The notes beneath the pieces were generated by a model. The model had not been told where the DNA came from and searched no databases. It saw only the letters and a list, made by a program, of their open reading frames with translations. From Sabulibacter ruber (GTDB lineage: Bacteria; Bacteroidota; Bacteroidia; Cytophagales; Hymenobacteraceae), in contig NZ_JAFFID010000005.1 in the NCBI RefSeq assembly GCF_017355955.1, forward strand, positions 310,001 to 374,000: 64,000 nucleotides of DNA. Direction: 5' to 3'. The translations under genes were made by a program, and so were the position numbers. Every line of letters starts with the position of its first letter. Position 1 is the stretch's first letter. Of the stretch, positions 33,180-41,959 are shown piece by piece.

Positions 33180-34994
33180 CTATGCTTTTACCCGTACCAA
33201 AGCTGCTTCCCGCAACTCATCTTCTGCTTGAAACAATTCTTCCAGCATAATCACTTTCTTCTCCAGTTCTTCCGATGTGAATAAAGAGGGCAGCAGTTCT
33301 TTGTAGTAGCTGATGCCAGCTTGCAGGTTTTGCCAGAAGGTTTGCAGGTACTTGAATTGTTTGTCGGGGAGGGTGTCCAGTTGCTCGGCTTTCTTGGTTT
33401 TCCAGTAATCAATGTACAGCTTCAGCTCATTGATGAAGAGGTGCGGCCGGTAAGTTTGGTTCAGGGCGTTGAACCGACCGTAGATGTGGTCTACCATTTC
33501 CTGCAGCTTGAAAATGCCCGAGAAGAACGCCAGGTTTGGTCCGGGGCAAATGGCTACCGGTTTGCTCAACGCCTTCTTCCCGAAGTTATACAGCAAAGCA
33601 GCTGTGTTGGCCAGCCCCTCGCAGAGACATTCCTTGGCTAGTATTTTGTTTTCTTCGGCTTTCAAGGCTTCTGGCGTTAAACCTTGTTGTTGCAGTTGCT
33701 CCAGTTTGCGGCGCTGGAACTTGCGGGAGGCGGTGCAAAGGGGCTCTTCGGTGAATTCTGTACTAGAAACCAGGTGCTTTTTCACGCAGGGGCTGCCGGG
33801 TTTGCCTTTGTCTATGCGGGCGTGGGTCAGTTGTTCGCTGGTGGTGCCACGCAGGGCATTGAACGGAACGCCCAGCGGCGAGATGGGGCTCAGGTACAGA
33901 TCCTCGGCTTTCGCTTTGGAAAGTTGGGTGAGCGTATCGGCATCTACGGTGGTGGCTTCCGGTACCAGCAGGAACGGCGTACCCCAGCCGGTAGCGTCAA
34001 AGCCGTAGTACTTGAGCAGGAAGTTGTGTTCTTCGGCGGTGCCGATGCCCCCTTGCACAGTAAGCCTTTGCACCGGAGCCGTAACGGGAACTGCTAGCCC
34101 TTTGGCAGTAAGCGCCTGCTGGCACATAGCCCAGAGCTCGGCCTTTAGGGCCTGGCGATTGGTTTTGAACTCCTCCAGAATAGGGCCCATCAGCAGACCA
34201 TCGGTGGCGAAGGCGTGGCCGCCGCAGTTCAAGCCAGATTCTACCCTGAACTCAGACACCCAGATGCCTTTCTTAGCCAGAATCTTGCCCTGCACCGCCG
34301 CCGACCGGTAATCGCTTACCTTGATGATGACCTGCTTTTCAAACTCGCCCTGTTCATTGGGAAAGAAACCCGCAAACTGCTCCAGGTAACTGAACAGCCT
34401 TGGGCTCATGCCCGCCGAAAACACAATAGATGACTTAACGGTGCTGTTGGCATACCCGCGGAGCGCTGCCATGGCATCGGAGTACTCCGGGGGGAGCAAG
34501 GAGCCGTTTGCGGCGTAGTTGGTCTTGTCCAGCTTGGTCATGATGTTCACGTCTATGCTGCCGGGTTGCATGGCTTCGCGCAGTTGGTTCTGCAAAAACT
34601 CACAGAACGGCTCGTCGGGCGTTTGCAGCATTTGCTTGTACAGCAGGCGCAGGGGTGCCGCATCTGGCAGCATCTCAAAGTACTTGGTAAGCTGAGTGCC
34701 AGGCGCAAATTCCTCGGCCTTCACTTTTTCCAGTTGCTCACGCACCAGCTCGTCTACCAGGTTCAGGTAAGCGGTGACCCGCCTGGCCCGATAATCATCT
34801 TCTTTTTCAGAAATAGGTACAAACTGCCTTTGGTACAAGGCCGCGTAGTAAAGCCGCATTTCTTCCAGCAGTTTGTCATCGGCCAGCGAAAGGACGGAGG
34901 AAATGCCGTAGCGGGCTACTTTCAGGGGAGAATCAATGGAGAAGGCCAATCCCATGACCGGGATGTGGAACGAGTGGAGGTTATTGAATGCCAT
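33180..34994 (-). CDS. Conserved protein of unknown function, NPD/nitronate monooxygenase-like barrel with Cys-rich C-terminal part
   Basis: A 604-residue protein, started at ATG 34994 (MAFNNLHSFHIPVMG) because the first barrel strand follows at once. I do not recognise a named family. Three segments resemble the 2-nitropropane dioxygenase/enoyl reductase barrel: IPVMGLAFSIDSPLKVA at residues 11-27, SGLNCGGHAFATDG near 252 (compare EAGGH) and VQGGIGTAEEH near 312 followed by WGTPFLLVPEATT. Those would bind FMN. The C-terminal third has Cys in SPCVKKH, EPLCTAS, AKECLCEG and ICPGPN (about 400-485) and may hold a metal or Fe-S cluster. Nothing adjacent suggests a pathway. Confidence 0.7.
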   Translation of the reverse strand: MAFNNLHSFHIPVMGLAFSIDSPLKVARYGISSVLSLADDKLLEEMRLYYAALYQRQFVPISEKEDDYRARRVTAYLNLVDELVREQLEKVKAEEFAPGTQLTKYFEMLPDAAPLRLLYKQMLQTPDEPFCEFLQNQLREAMQPGSIDVNIMTKLDKTNYAANGSLLPPEYSDAMAALRGYANSTVKSSIVFSAGMSPRLFSYLEQFAGFFPNEQGEFEKQVIIKVSDYRSAAVQGKILAKKGIWVSEFRVESGLNCGGHAFATDGLLMGPILEEFKTNRQALKAELWAMCQQALTAKGLAVPVTAPVQRLTVQGGIGTAEEHNFLLKYYGFDATGWGTPFLLVPEATTVDADTLTQLSKAKAEDLYLSPISPLGVPFNALRGTTSEQLTHARIDKGKPGSPCVKKHLVSSTEFTEEPLCTASRKFQRRKLEQLQQQGLTPEALKAEENKILAKECLCEGLANTAALLYNFGKKALSKPVAICPGPNLAFFSGIFKLQEMVDHIYGRFNALNQTYRPHLFINELKLYIDYWKTKKAEQLDTLPDKQFKYLQTFWQNLQAGISYYKELLPSLFTSEELEKKVIMLEELFQAEDELREAALVRVKA

Positions 34995-35353
34995 GCGTAT
35001 TTGAAGGGGTACGGTTAGGTGCTTTCTGCAGGCGTGCAAGGTAGCCGTGGCCGAAAGGGTTGAAGATGACGAGCCTCAGCAGGAAAGATGACAATTGTCA
35101 TTTTTAAAGCACCTGTAGCCAAGGACAACTAGGTAGCCGCTGTGTTATAGCTACTTACCTTTGCTTCCAGTTTGGGGTAGTTTTCAGGAAAGCAGCCCGG
35201 AAATAAAGAAAATAGCAACCTGGCCGGTAAACTCATTTTACGCGCGCGTCTCCTGAAGATTTTTCTTCATCTTTGTAGATAGCTTCAAAAGGTTGCTGGC
35301 CACGGGCTTACGCCAGGGCTACGTTCAACCAGGCAGTACCAGGCTCTGTCTCT
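34995..35353. other. Divergent intergenic region
   Basis: This contains a TACCTTTG (35156-35163, plus strand), an exact -7 match without a good -33, which could serve the ECF sigma gene with a long leader. It also holds a degenerate dyad repeat at 35170-35204. No ORF is supported. Confidence 0.5.
35170..35204. repeat. Degenerate dyad repeat copy
   Basis: GTTTGGGGTAG, then TTTTCAGGAAA, GCAGCC and GGAAAT. The order of family blocks is retained but the outer arms no longer pair. Confidence 0.45.
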
Positions 35354-35902
35354 ATGTCTTCTGACCAGTCACTTCAGGATATCCAGCACTTGTTCATGGC
35401 CCACTACACGGCGCTGTGCCACAGGGCTTTTCAGTTGGTGAATGATGAAGACGCCGCCAAGGATGTGGTTCAGGAGGTGTTCATAAGGTTATGGAAGCAG
35501 ATGGAGAATGGGTTCATGGCCCTGGAGAACCCCGAGGCTTATTTGCACCGCGCCGTCCGGAACCAGGCTCTGAATTACCTGGACCGGGAGAAAAGGCAGC
35601 TGTCTTTTGCAACCGAACTACAGGCTACCTCCGCCATCTCCTCCAATGATACCGAAGATAATTTAGGGCTGGAAGAGCTTCAGCAGAAAGTACAGACTGC
35701 CATTGAAAGCCTGCCGTTGGGCTGCCGCAAAGTGTTTCTCCTGAGTAGGTATGGGGGCTTGAGCCACAAAGAAATAGCCGAGCAACTGCAAATCTCCCCC
35801 AATACCGTGGACAATCACATCAAAAAGGCGTTAAGCATCCTGCGCAAATACCTGGTGAGTGGCTTACTGATAATTTTTAAAATTTTTTTGGGTGAGGCGT
35901 AG
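35354..35902 (+). CDS. ECF RNA polymerase sigma factor
   Basis: A 182-residue sigma-70 family protein. Region 2 includes FQLVNDEDAAKDVVQEVFIRLWKQ (split over residues 24-47), and region 4 has SLPLGCRKVFLLSRYGGLSHKEIA and a helix-turn-helix ISPNTVDNHIKKALSILR. Regions 1 and 3 are absent, as expected for ECF type. Its fourth neighbour is a TonB receptor with an STN domain and its second a FecR-like anti-sigma factor, so it is controlled by surface signalling and should transcribe this operon. The tail after region 4 is hydrophobic (YLVSGLLIIFKIFL). Confidence 0.93.
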   Translation: MSSDQSLQDIQHLFMAHYTALCHRAFQLVNDEDAAKDVVQEVFIRLWKQMENGFMALENPEAYLHRAVRNQALNYLDREKRQLSFATELQATSAISSNDTEDNLGLEELQQKVQTAIESLPLGCRKVFLLSRYGGLSHKEIAEQLQISPNTVDNHIKKALSILRKYLVSGLLIIFKIFLGEA

Positions 35903-35957
35903 CGGTTGTGTCAATAGGGTATGTCTAGAGGGAAAACCACTAAACCCTTTGGTCCAA

Positions 35958-36476
35958 ATGAAAAAACTAAAAGTAACCCTGGCTAGCCTTTGCTTTCTTG
36001 GCTTATGGGCATGCCAAGGCATCGAGAAGGAAGAAGAAACCATTTCACCCAATGCGCCGCTGCCCAGAGCCGTGACCACCACCCGTGAAACCGAATTACT
36101 GGTAGGCAAATGGTGGCGCCTGGAGCAAGCCATTGTGACCCCGGCGTATCCCAAACCTAACGGAAGCACCAACAACTGGCTGGAGGGCAAGCAGACCTGT
36201 GAACTGGACAACCGCATCCGGTTTAACCTGGACGGTACCATGACCTGGGATGAAGGTGCTATCCGCTGCTCTGGCACTGAGCAAACCACTCCCGGCGCCT
36301 GGACCTACAACACCAAAACCGGCGAGGTGGAGCTGTACGAGCAGGAAGGCAGCAAATACGCCCACCGCACAGATTTAACCGTGACGCAGGTAAATGTTAC
36401 CACATTCACCGCGCTGAGCATGAAAAAGGAAGGTCCAGGGTACACCATCACCTCCACTTACGTGCTGGAGCCATAG
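35958..36476 (+). CDS. Lipoprotein with lipocalin-like fold, embedded in the sigma/FecR operon
   Basis: A 172-residue protein from ATG 35958 (MKKLKVTLASLCFLG). The signal peptide ends in a lipobox, LWAC, with Cys20 as lipidation site. The mature part starts LLVGKWWRLEQ and runs through beta-strand-rich sequence with RFNLDGTMTWDEG and GAWTYNTKTGEVELYE, a pattern common to Bacteroidetes lipocalin-like lipoproteins. Two Cys residues (QTCEL, IRCSG) could form a disulfide. It lies between the sigma factor and its anti-sigma factor, 55 bp and 44 bp from each, so it is probably co-expressed. Role unknown; a ligand-binding or regulatory part in surface signalling is conceivable. Confidence 0.75.
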   Translation: MKKLKVTLASLCFLGLWACQGIEKEEETISPNAPLPRAVTTTRETELLVGKWWRLEQAIVTPAYPKPNGSTNNWLEGKQTCELDNRIRFNLDGTMTWDEGAIRCSGTEQTTPGAWTYNTKTGEVELYEQEGSKYAHRTDLTVTQVNVTTFTALSMKKEGPGYTITSTYVLEP

Positions 36477-36520
36477 AACACGCTTTGCCGCAGGGTGAAA
36501 GCAAAGACACGAAAAACGGA

Positions 36521-37525
36521 ATGGACAAAGACGCCACTTTTTTCTGGGACTTGACCGCCAGGCACCTCGCCGGTACTACTACGCCGGAGGAGGAGCAGCT
36601 TCTGGCGGCATGGCTCCAGGAAAATCCAGAGCAGAAACAAGCCTTTGAAGAGCAGCGCCGTTTATGGCAGTTATCAGAAAAGCAGCCTAAAAACGCGTTC
36701 TCGCCAGAAGAAGGATGGCAGGAATTCCTGCAGCGGGTGCAAGCCGAAAAGCAAGCCAATGCGGCAGAAACTGTTTCTCCGGCTTTCCCCTGGATGCGGG
36801 TAGCCGCCGGGCTTGCGTTGTTGCTGGTGTCAGTGTTTCTGATCAGGTACTTCCTGTTTCCGCCGGTACAAACCGTGACCCTTGCCGCTACAGATGCCAA
36901 GCGCCTGTTCACGCTACCGGATAGCAGCCAGGTCTGGCTGAACAAAGGAAGCTCGCTCACTTACCAGTCTGATTTTGGCGAGGAAGACCGGCCGGTCACG
37001 CTGCAGGGCGAGGGCTACTTTGAGGTGCAGCACAATGCCCACAAACCGTTTCTGGTAACAACTTCGGGCACAGAAACCCAGGTGCTGGGGACTACTTTCC
37101 AGGTGTCTACCCAAGATTCTGCGCAGGTGGAAGTGGTGCTTTTTACCGGAAAAGTGGCTTTTAGGGCTAAAACAGGCCAAAAACAGGAAGTTACCTTAGC
37201 ACCGGGGCAAAAGGCAGTTTATTCCGCAACTACCGGACAAATAGAGACCGCTTTCAATCAGGATCAGAACGAACTGGCCTGGAAAGAGGATCGGTTTCAG
37301 TTTCAGAATACCCCTCTGGAGCAGGTGGCGCTGACCCTGAACGCGTATTACGGGGTGTCCATCACGTTTGAGAAACCGGTGCTTGCCCAATGCCACTTTA
37401 CGGGTTCTTTCAGAGATGCCCCTGCTTTGGAAGAAGTGCTGGTGGTACTTACCAAATCACTTCAACTGTCTTATAACGAAGTGCAGCCAAACGTCTTTCG
37501 CCTGAGCGGAGAAGGCTGCCGCTAA
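36521..37525 (+). CDS. FecR-family anti-sigma factor with C-terminal DUF4974
   Basis: A 334-residue protein from ATG 36521 (MDKDATFFWDLT). The N-terminal cytoplasmic part (1-85) has the anti-sigma helix pattern (ARHLAGTTTPEEEQLLAAWL). One membrane helix lies near residues 90-112. The periplasmic FecR domain follows, with FTLPDSSQVWLNKGSSL and EGYFEVQHNAHKPFLV. The C-terminal DUF4974/STN-like module is near 265-330. By family knowledge, the STN domain of the TonB receptor contacts this protein and frees the ECF sigma factor. The sigma gene two genes upstream and the receptor 19 bp downstream fit this. Confidence 0.93.
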   Translation: MDKDATFFWDLTARHLAGTTTPEEEQLLAAWLQENPEQKQAFEEQRRLWQLSEKQPKNAFSPEEGWQEFLQRVQAEKQANAAETVSPAFPWMRVAAGLALLLVSVFLIRYFLFPPVQTVTLAATDAKRLFTLPDSSQVWLNKGSSLTYQSDFGEEDRPVTLQGEGYFEVQHNAHKPFLVTTSGTETQVLGTTFQVSTQDSAQVEVVLFTGKVAFRAKTGQKQEVTLAPGQKAVYSATTGQIETAFNQDQNELAWKEDRFQFQNTPLEQVALTLNAYYGVSITFEKPVLAQCHFTGSFRDAPALEEVLVVLTKSLQLSYNEVQPNVFRLSGEGCR

Positions 37526-37544
37526 AAATTAAAGCATTCAAAAA

Positions 37545-40193
37545 ATGTATAGATATCTCCTTTGCATTTGCCTGGGCTGGCTGTGCTGTGTCTTCAGTGT
37601 GGCGGCGCAAACACCGTTACTGCAAAAAAAAGTAAGCCTTTCGGTACAAGGCAGCACCCTGGAACAGGCTCTGAAAACCTTGTCAGAACGCTACCAGGTT
37701 GATTTCTCCTACAGCAACGAGGTAATCAACGGGGCCAAAAAGGTAACGGTTAACGCCCAGAACCAACCCTTGAGTGAGGTGCTGAACCAATTGCTCAGAC
37801 CTACCGGTTTGCGGTACAGCACCATCGGGAACCAGATTGTGATTGAACCCGCCCCTAAAAAGAAGGAACGCAACAAGGTAACGGTTAGCGGTACCATTAG
37901 GGACAAAGCCTCTGGAGAGGCACTGGCCGGTGCCACGGTGCTGGTGATGGGCCAGGAAGAACTGGGTACCGGGGCAAACGCCTATGGCTTTTATTCCCTC
38001 ACCTTACCCGAGGGGCGTTACACCCTCAGAGCGAATTACCTGGGCTATGCAACCCAGGATGTTTCGCTGCAGCTAAACCAAAACCAAACCGTGAGCATTG
38101 AGCTGAGCCCCATGGCAGCGGTCTTGCAGGAAGTAGAGGTTTCTGCTGACAAGGACGAACAGCAGGTGATGGATAGCCGTGGCGGGCGGCACCTTTTGCC
38201 CATGCAAACCATCAGGAAAATGCCGGCCATTGGCGGTGAATCTGATGCCGTGAAAAGCCTTCAGATGCTGCCGGGCGTGCAGACGGCCAATGAAGGCACC
38301 ACTAACCTCTCGGTGCGGGGCGGCTCTTTTGACCAGAACCTGATTCTGCTGGATGAGGCACCAGTGTACAATCCGGCTCACTCCCTGGGGTTTTTCTCGG
38401 TGTTCAATCCAGATGCCATCCAGAGCGTGGAGTTGTACAAAGGCGGCATTCCTGCCATGTACGGCGGACGGTTGTCCTCGGTAGTAGACATCCGGATGAA
38501 GGAAGGAAACCGGAAACAGAACATGGCCAGTGGCGGGGTGGGGCTGCTGGCTTCCCGGTTGACTTTGGAGGGACCCACTTTCCAGGGAAATGGCTCTTTG
38601 ATGATTGCCGGGAGGTATAGCAACCCGGGAGTGTTGGTGAACGGCATAGGAGAGTTAGGGCAGCTGGCGGGGCTTTATTCCTTCAATAATTTCACGGGCG
38701 GCAACGAGATCAGTTTCTATGACCTTAACCTGAAAACCAATTACAAACTCACCCAGAAGGACCAACTGTATTTCTCTGCCTACACCGGGCATGACCACTT
38801 CTTTTATTTTGATGTGAATGGCCGAAGCAGCATGGACTGGGGTAACACTACCGCCACTTTCCGGTGGAACCACATCTACAATGAAAAGCTGTTCTCCAAT
38901 GCCACCGTGCTTTTCAGCCACTACAACTACGCTTACATCCTGAAAGACGAGGTGCGGTACTTCCGCTGGACTTCCAACCTGCAGGAAGTGGATGCCAAGA
39001 TTGATTATGACTACTTTGTCAGCCCCGCCTTGCATTTGCAGTTTGGGGGAGCCTTGAACTTTCACCGGTTCTTCCCCGGAAAAGTAGCGCCCCGCAATGA
39101 CCAGTCGGTGACCAAAGAGGTTCTGCTGCCCGAGAAGCAAGCCCTGGAGCCTGCCTTGTACGCCTCGGCTATTCACCAGGTGTTGCCCCGGTTGCGGGTA
39201 GAATACGGGTTGCGGTACGTGCCGTTTCTTACCTTGGGCCCCGGTCAAAGTTACGTGTATGCATCTCCGGAGAGCGATACCCCACAGGATACGCTGCACT
39301 ACCAGTCCGGCGAGGTCATGCAATCCTACCAGCGTCTGGAGCCCAGGGTATCGGTGCAATACAACATCAGTGAAAAAGGCACCTTCTCGCTGTCCTACAA
39401 CCGTACCAACCAATACCTGCATTTGGTCACCAATTCCTCGGTGGGGTTGCCCACCGATGTGTGGCTGCCTTCGGACCGTAACATCAAACCCCAGATAGCA
39501 GATCAGGTGGCGGCGGGCTACATGCATCAGTTCAAAGAAAAGATCTGGCAAGCGGCGGTGGAAGTCTTCTACAAAGACATGCAGCACGTGGTGGATTATA
39601 AAGACAACGCTGATCTGTTTATGAACGGGCAGATTGAAACCCAGATGCGGAGCGGGCGCGGCTGGGCCTACGGGGCGGAGTTCCTGCTAAGGAAAGAGCA
39701 AGGCAGAACCACGGGTTGGCTTAGTTATACCTGGTCAAGATCAGAGCGCAGCATTGAAGGCGTGAACAACAACCGCCCGTACTTCTCCGGGTTTGACAAA
39801 CGCCACAACCTGTCAATTACCCTGGCGCACCAGCTGAGTGCCCGGAAAGCCTTGAGTGCCAATTTTGTGTACACCTCGGGCAGGGCTACCACCATTCCGG
39901 AAAGTGTGTACTTCTACGGCGACAAGCCCTTTGTGCAGTACTCTGAGCGAAACGGCTACCGTTTGCCTGCCTACCATAGGCTAGATGTGTCCTACACGCT
40001 GCAGCAGAAACGGAACGACCAGCGCCGTTGGAAAGGTGAGTGGGTTTTCTCGGTGTACAATCTTTACAACCGGGAGAATTACTTCAACATGTTCTTTAAG
40101 CAGGAAGATTACAGCTACAGCTCCATCAAAGCCTATAAAACCTTTTTGTTTGGGGTGCTGCCTTCTGTCACTTATAATTTCAGATTCATTTAA
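37545..40193 (+). CDS. TonB-dependent receptor with STN signalling domain
   Basis: This 882-residue outer-membrane protein has a signal peptide (1-22, ending VAAQ). An STN domain covers about 28-105 (LEQALKTLSERYQVDFSYSN). A carboxypeptidase-regulatory beta-sandwich is at about 115-200, and a plug at about 215-320 (LSVRGGSFDQNLILLDEAPVY). The 22-strand barrel ends in VLPSVTYNFRFI with a terminal aromatic-containing strand. The STN domain signals through FecR to the ECF sigma factor encoded upstream. The receptor is paired with a DUF4249 lipoprotein encoded 6 bp downstream, as is common in Bacteroidetes. The ligand is unknown. Confidence 0.93.
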   Translation: MYRYLLCICLGWLCCVFSVAAQTPLLQKKVSLSVQGSTLEQALKTLSERYQVDFSYSNEVINGAKKVTVNAQNQPLSEVLNQLLRPTGLRYSTIGNQIVIEPAPKKKERNKVTVSGTIRDKASGEALAGATVLVMGQEELGTGANAYGFYSLTLPEGRYTLRANYLGYATQDVSLQLNQNQTVSIELSPMAAVLQEVEVSADKDEQQVMDSRGGRHLLPMQTIRKMPAIGGESDAVKSLQMLPGVQTANEGTTNLSVRGGSFDQNLILLDEAPVYNPAHSLGFFSVFNPDAIQSVELYKGGIPAMYGGRLSSVVDIRMKEGNRKQNMASGGVGLLASRLTLEGPTFQGNGSLMIAGRYSNPGVLVNGIGELGQLAGLYSFNNFTGGNEISFYDLNLKTNYKLTQKDQLYFSAYTGHDHFFYFDVNGRSSMDWGNTTATFRWNHIYNEKLFSNATVLFSHYNYAYILKDEVRYFRWTSNLQEVDAKIDYDYFVSPALHLQFGGALNFHRFFPGKVAPRNDQSVTKEVLLPEKQALEPALYASAIHQVLPRLRVEYGLRYVPFLTLGPGQSYVYASPESDTPQDTLHYQSGEVMQSYQRLEPRVSVQYNISEKGTFSLSYNRTNQYLHLVTNSSVGLPTDVWLPSDRNIKPQIADQVAAGYMHQFKEKIWQAAVEVFYKDMQHVVDYKDNADLFMNGQIETQMRSGRGWAYGAEFLLRKEQGRTTGWLSYTWSRSERSIEGVNNNRPYFSGFDKRHNLSITLAHQLSARKALSANFVYTSGRATTIPESVYFYGDKPFVQYSERNGYRLPAYHRLDVSYTLQQKRNDQRRWKGEWVFSVYNLYNRENYFNMFFKQEDYSYSSIKAYKTFLFGVLPSVTYNFRFI

Positions 40194-40199
40194 GCGTAT

Positions 40200-41117
40200 A
40201 TGAACCTACCAAGAATATCAATGGGCTATAACAAGCTGACCAGGCTGTTTCTGGTGCTGTCAGCTCTCTTCTATTGGGGTTGTACCGAAGAAGTGGCCAT
40301 GCCAGAGATTTCCTCTTCCAGTAAACTGGTGGTAGACGCCTGGATCACCGATAAAGGCGGGCCTTACCAGGTAAAGCTAACCCGAAGCCTGCCTTTCAAA
40401 TCCCTGGCCTCGGGCGTTAATTACACCTATGAAGAAGGTTTGAACCTCATCGGGATCCCGGATGCCCAGGTCACCATCAGTGATAACACCGGTTTTGAGG
40501 AGGTTTTGAAAAAGGAGCCCAATAACACTTACGGCTACGTCACCACCAACCTGGTGGGTAAAGCCGGCCGCACGTATTACCTCAAGATCAAGCTCAAAGG
40601 ACAGGAGTATACCGCTACCGCCTACATGCCGCCGGTTCCTAAAATTGACAAGGTCTCCTATTTTTTCCGCCCCACCGAGATAGTAGGAAAAGAAGATTCC
40701 TACGTGCCCCTGGTGTACTTTCAGGAGCCCACTCATGAGAAGAACTATTACCTGTTCAAGTACTGCTACCAGGATTGGTGCGGCCCCATTAACGGCGGGT
40801 CAACCGGTGGCCGTAACTGGAATGTCTCCATCATGAACGATGACCTGATGCCCGCCTACGTCAACGGCCTGAGCATTGATGACGGTCATTCGGTTAGCGG
40901 GATGGACTTTTACCCGTTTAGCGGTGTCAATACCCTGCAGATGTATTCCTTGACCAAAGAAGGCTACCAGCATTTTGATGCGCTGATCCGGCAGTTCCTG
41001 AACGATGGCGGAACCTACCAACCGGCACCCGCATCGGCCCCCGGTAACATCAGCAACGGTGCCCTCGGCTTTTTTGGCGCTGCCGCTGTTTCAGAGATGA
41101 AGGTGCATATTCCGTAA
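40200..41117 (+). CDS. DUF4249 family outer membrane lipoprotein
   Basis: A 305-residue protein; an alternative start is Met8 (40221). The signal peptide ends in a lipobox (FYWGC, Cys about 28). The mature domain begins SSKLVVDAWITDKGGPYQVKLTRS and contains repeated Ig-like strands (DAQVTISDNTG, GRTYYLKIKLKGQEYTA), the pattern of DUF4249. Such proteins accompany SusC-like TonB receptors and probably form a surface lid or ligand-capturing partner. It starts 6 bp after the receptor stop codon, so the two are co-translated. A dyad repeat and a terminator follow. Confidence 0.85.
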   Translation: MNLPRISMGYNKLTRLFLVLSALFYWGCTEEVAMPEISSSSKLVVDAWITDKGGPYQVKLTRSLPFKSLASGVNYTYEEGLNLIGIPDAQVTISDNTGFEEVLKKEPNNTYGYVTTNLVGKAGRTYYLKIKLKGQEYTATAYMPPVPKIDKVSYFFRPTEIVGKEDSYVPLVYFQEPTHEKNYYLFKYCYQDWCGPINGGSTGGRNWNVSIMNDDLMPAYVNGLSIDDGHSVSGMDFYPFSGVNTLQMYSLTKEGYQHFDALIRQFLNDGGTYQPAPASAPGNISNGALGFFGAAAVSEMKVHIP

Positions 41118-41124
41118 CCAGCTT

Positions 41125-41160
41125 GTTTAGGGCCTGTTTTCTGTAAAATGGGCTAAAAAC
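41125..41160. repeat. Dyad repeat copy after the DUF4249 gene
   Basis: GTTTAGGGCCTG, TTTTCTGTAAAAT, GGGCTAAAAAC. Outer arms GTTTAGGGC and GGGCTAAAAAC pair with small mismatches. It begins 8 bp after the stop codon and lies directly before an independent terminator. Confidence 0.65.
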
Positions 41161-41179
41161 AGGATTTACTTTCTATCAC

Positions 41180-41219
41180 AAAGGCTTCTTTCTCAACAGA
41201 GAAAGGAGCCTTTCTTTTT
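41180..41219 (+). terminator. Intrinsic terminator of the sigma/FecR/TonB operon
   Basis: AAAGGCTTCTTTCTC pairs with GAGAAAGGAGCCTTT (one bulge/mismatch) and is followed by TCTTTTT. Confidence 0.82.
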
Positions 41220-41271
41220 GCTGAATGGCACCCCAACCAGGCACGCCTTGCCTAACCAAATGTTAAAATGC

Positions 41272-41301
41272 TTGGAAAAAATAAACCAATTGGTTTATTT
41301 G
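41272..41301 (+). promoter_or_regulatory. Candidate promoter of the second TetR module
   Basis: TTG (41272-41274), 19 bases, then TTTATTTG (41294-41301), one mismatch from TAnnTTTG. The start of transcription would fall at about 41307, the A of the TetR start codon, so a leaderless mRNA is predicted. Confidence 0.5.
41279..41300. promoter_or_regulatory. TetR operator of the second module (site A)
   Basis: A perfect 22-bp palindrome centred on AAACCAATTGGTTT. It ends 6 bp before ATG 41307 and overlaps the candidate -7 box. The same core recurs before the next gene. Confidence 0.8.
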
Positions 41302-41306
41302 CCGGC

Positions 41307-41918
41307 ATGAAACGTCCTCAGACTTCCAAAGCCGAACAGACCAGAAGCCTCATTGTGGAACGGGCAGCCGTCCTTTTCAACCAGAAAGGCTTTGCGGGTA
41401 CGTCGTACAAAGACCTGATGGAAGCCACCGGCGTCACCAAAGGCTGTTTGTACGGGCACTTTGCCAGCAAGGAAGAGTTGGCGGTGGAAGCCTTTGAATA
41501 TGCGGCCCAAACCCTGATTGACCGGGTAGGAGAGGCGATGGCTCCTTATGAGCATGCGGGAGAAAGGCTGCGGGCCTTGCTGAACTTCTACCGCACCTAT
41601 CTTTCAAACCCCGTTATTGCCGGAGGCTGCCCTCTGCTCAACACCGCCGTAGAAGCAGATGACAACCAGCCCGCTCTGCATGACCGCGTGGTTAAGGTCC
41701 TGAACCGGTTGCACAAAGGCGTATTCAAGCTGATAGAGTTGGGTAAGGCCCAGGGAGTGTTCCGGGAAACGGTGAACACGCAAGATGTGGTTACCTTTTT
41801 TGTGGCCACCGTGGAAGGCGGTATCATGCTGGGAAAAGCCTACAGCCACGACCAGCCCCTGCAGACCGTACTCCATCAGCTTGAGCGATGGCTGCAATTT
41901 GAATTAGGCGACTTCTAA
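41307..41918 (+). CDS. TetR/AcrR family transcriptional regulator (module 2)
   Basis: A 203-residue regulator from ATG 41307 (MKRPQTSKAEQTRS); the in-frame ATG 41268 would run through the operator. The helix-turn-helix contains GFAGTSYKDLMEATGVTKGC and YGHFASKEELAVEAF. The ligand domain includes GGCPLLNTAVEADD, shared with the module 1 regulator, so the two are paralogues. It should bind the palindromes before its own gene and before the thioesterase gene 41 bp downstream. A fatty acyl-CoA ligand is likely from the target gene, but this is inference. Confidence 0.93.
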   Translation: MKRPQTSKAEQTRSLIVERAAVLFNQKGFAGTSYKDLMEATGVTKGCLYGHFASKEELAVEAFEYAAQTLIDRVGEAMAPYEHAGERLRALLNFYRTYLSNPVIAGGCPLLNTAVEADDNQPALHDRVVKVLNRLHKGVFKLIELGKAQGVFRETVNTQDVVTFFVATVEGGIMLGKAYSHDQPLQTVLHQLERWLQFELGDF

Positions 41919-41933
41919 AATTTTTATTCCCCT

Positions 41934-41951
41934 ATAAACCAATTGGTCTAT
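41934..41951. promoter_or_regulatory. TetR operator of the second module (site B)
   Basis: AAACCAATTGGTCT within an 18-bp dyad, with one mismatch to perfect symmetry. It ends 8 bp before the thioesterase ATG at 41960. It is the same geometry as site A, implying an internal regulated promoter. Confidence 0.75.
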
Positions 41952-41959
41952 TTTAAGCT

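Noticed and set aside
38655..39587. 310-aa minus-strand open frame
   Set aside because: Antisense to the TonB receptor barrel; no family features and His/Gln/Val-rich shadow composition.
37545..41117. Polysaccharide utilisation locus
   Set aside because: The TonB receptor is paired with a DUF4249 lipoprotein, not SusD, and there are no glycoside hydrolases nearby.
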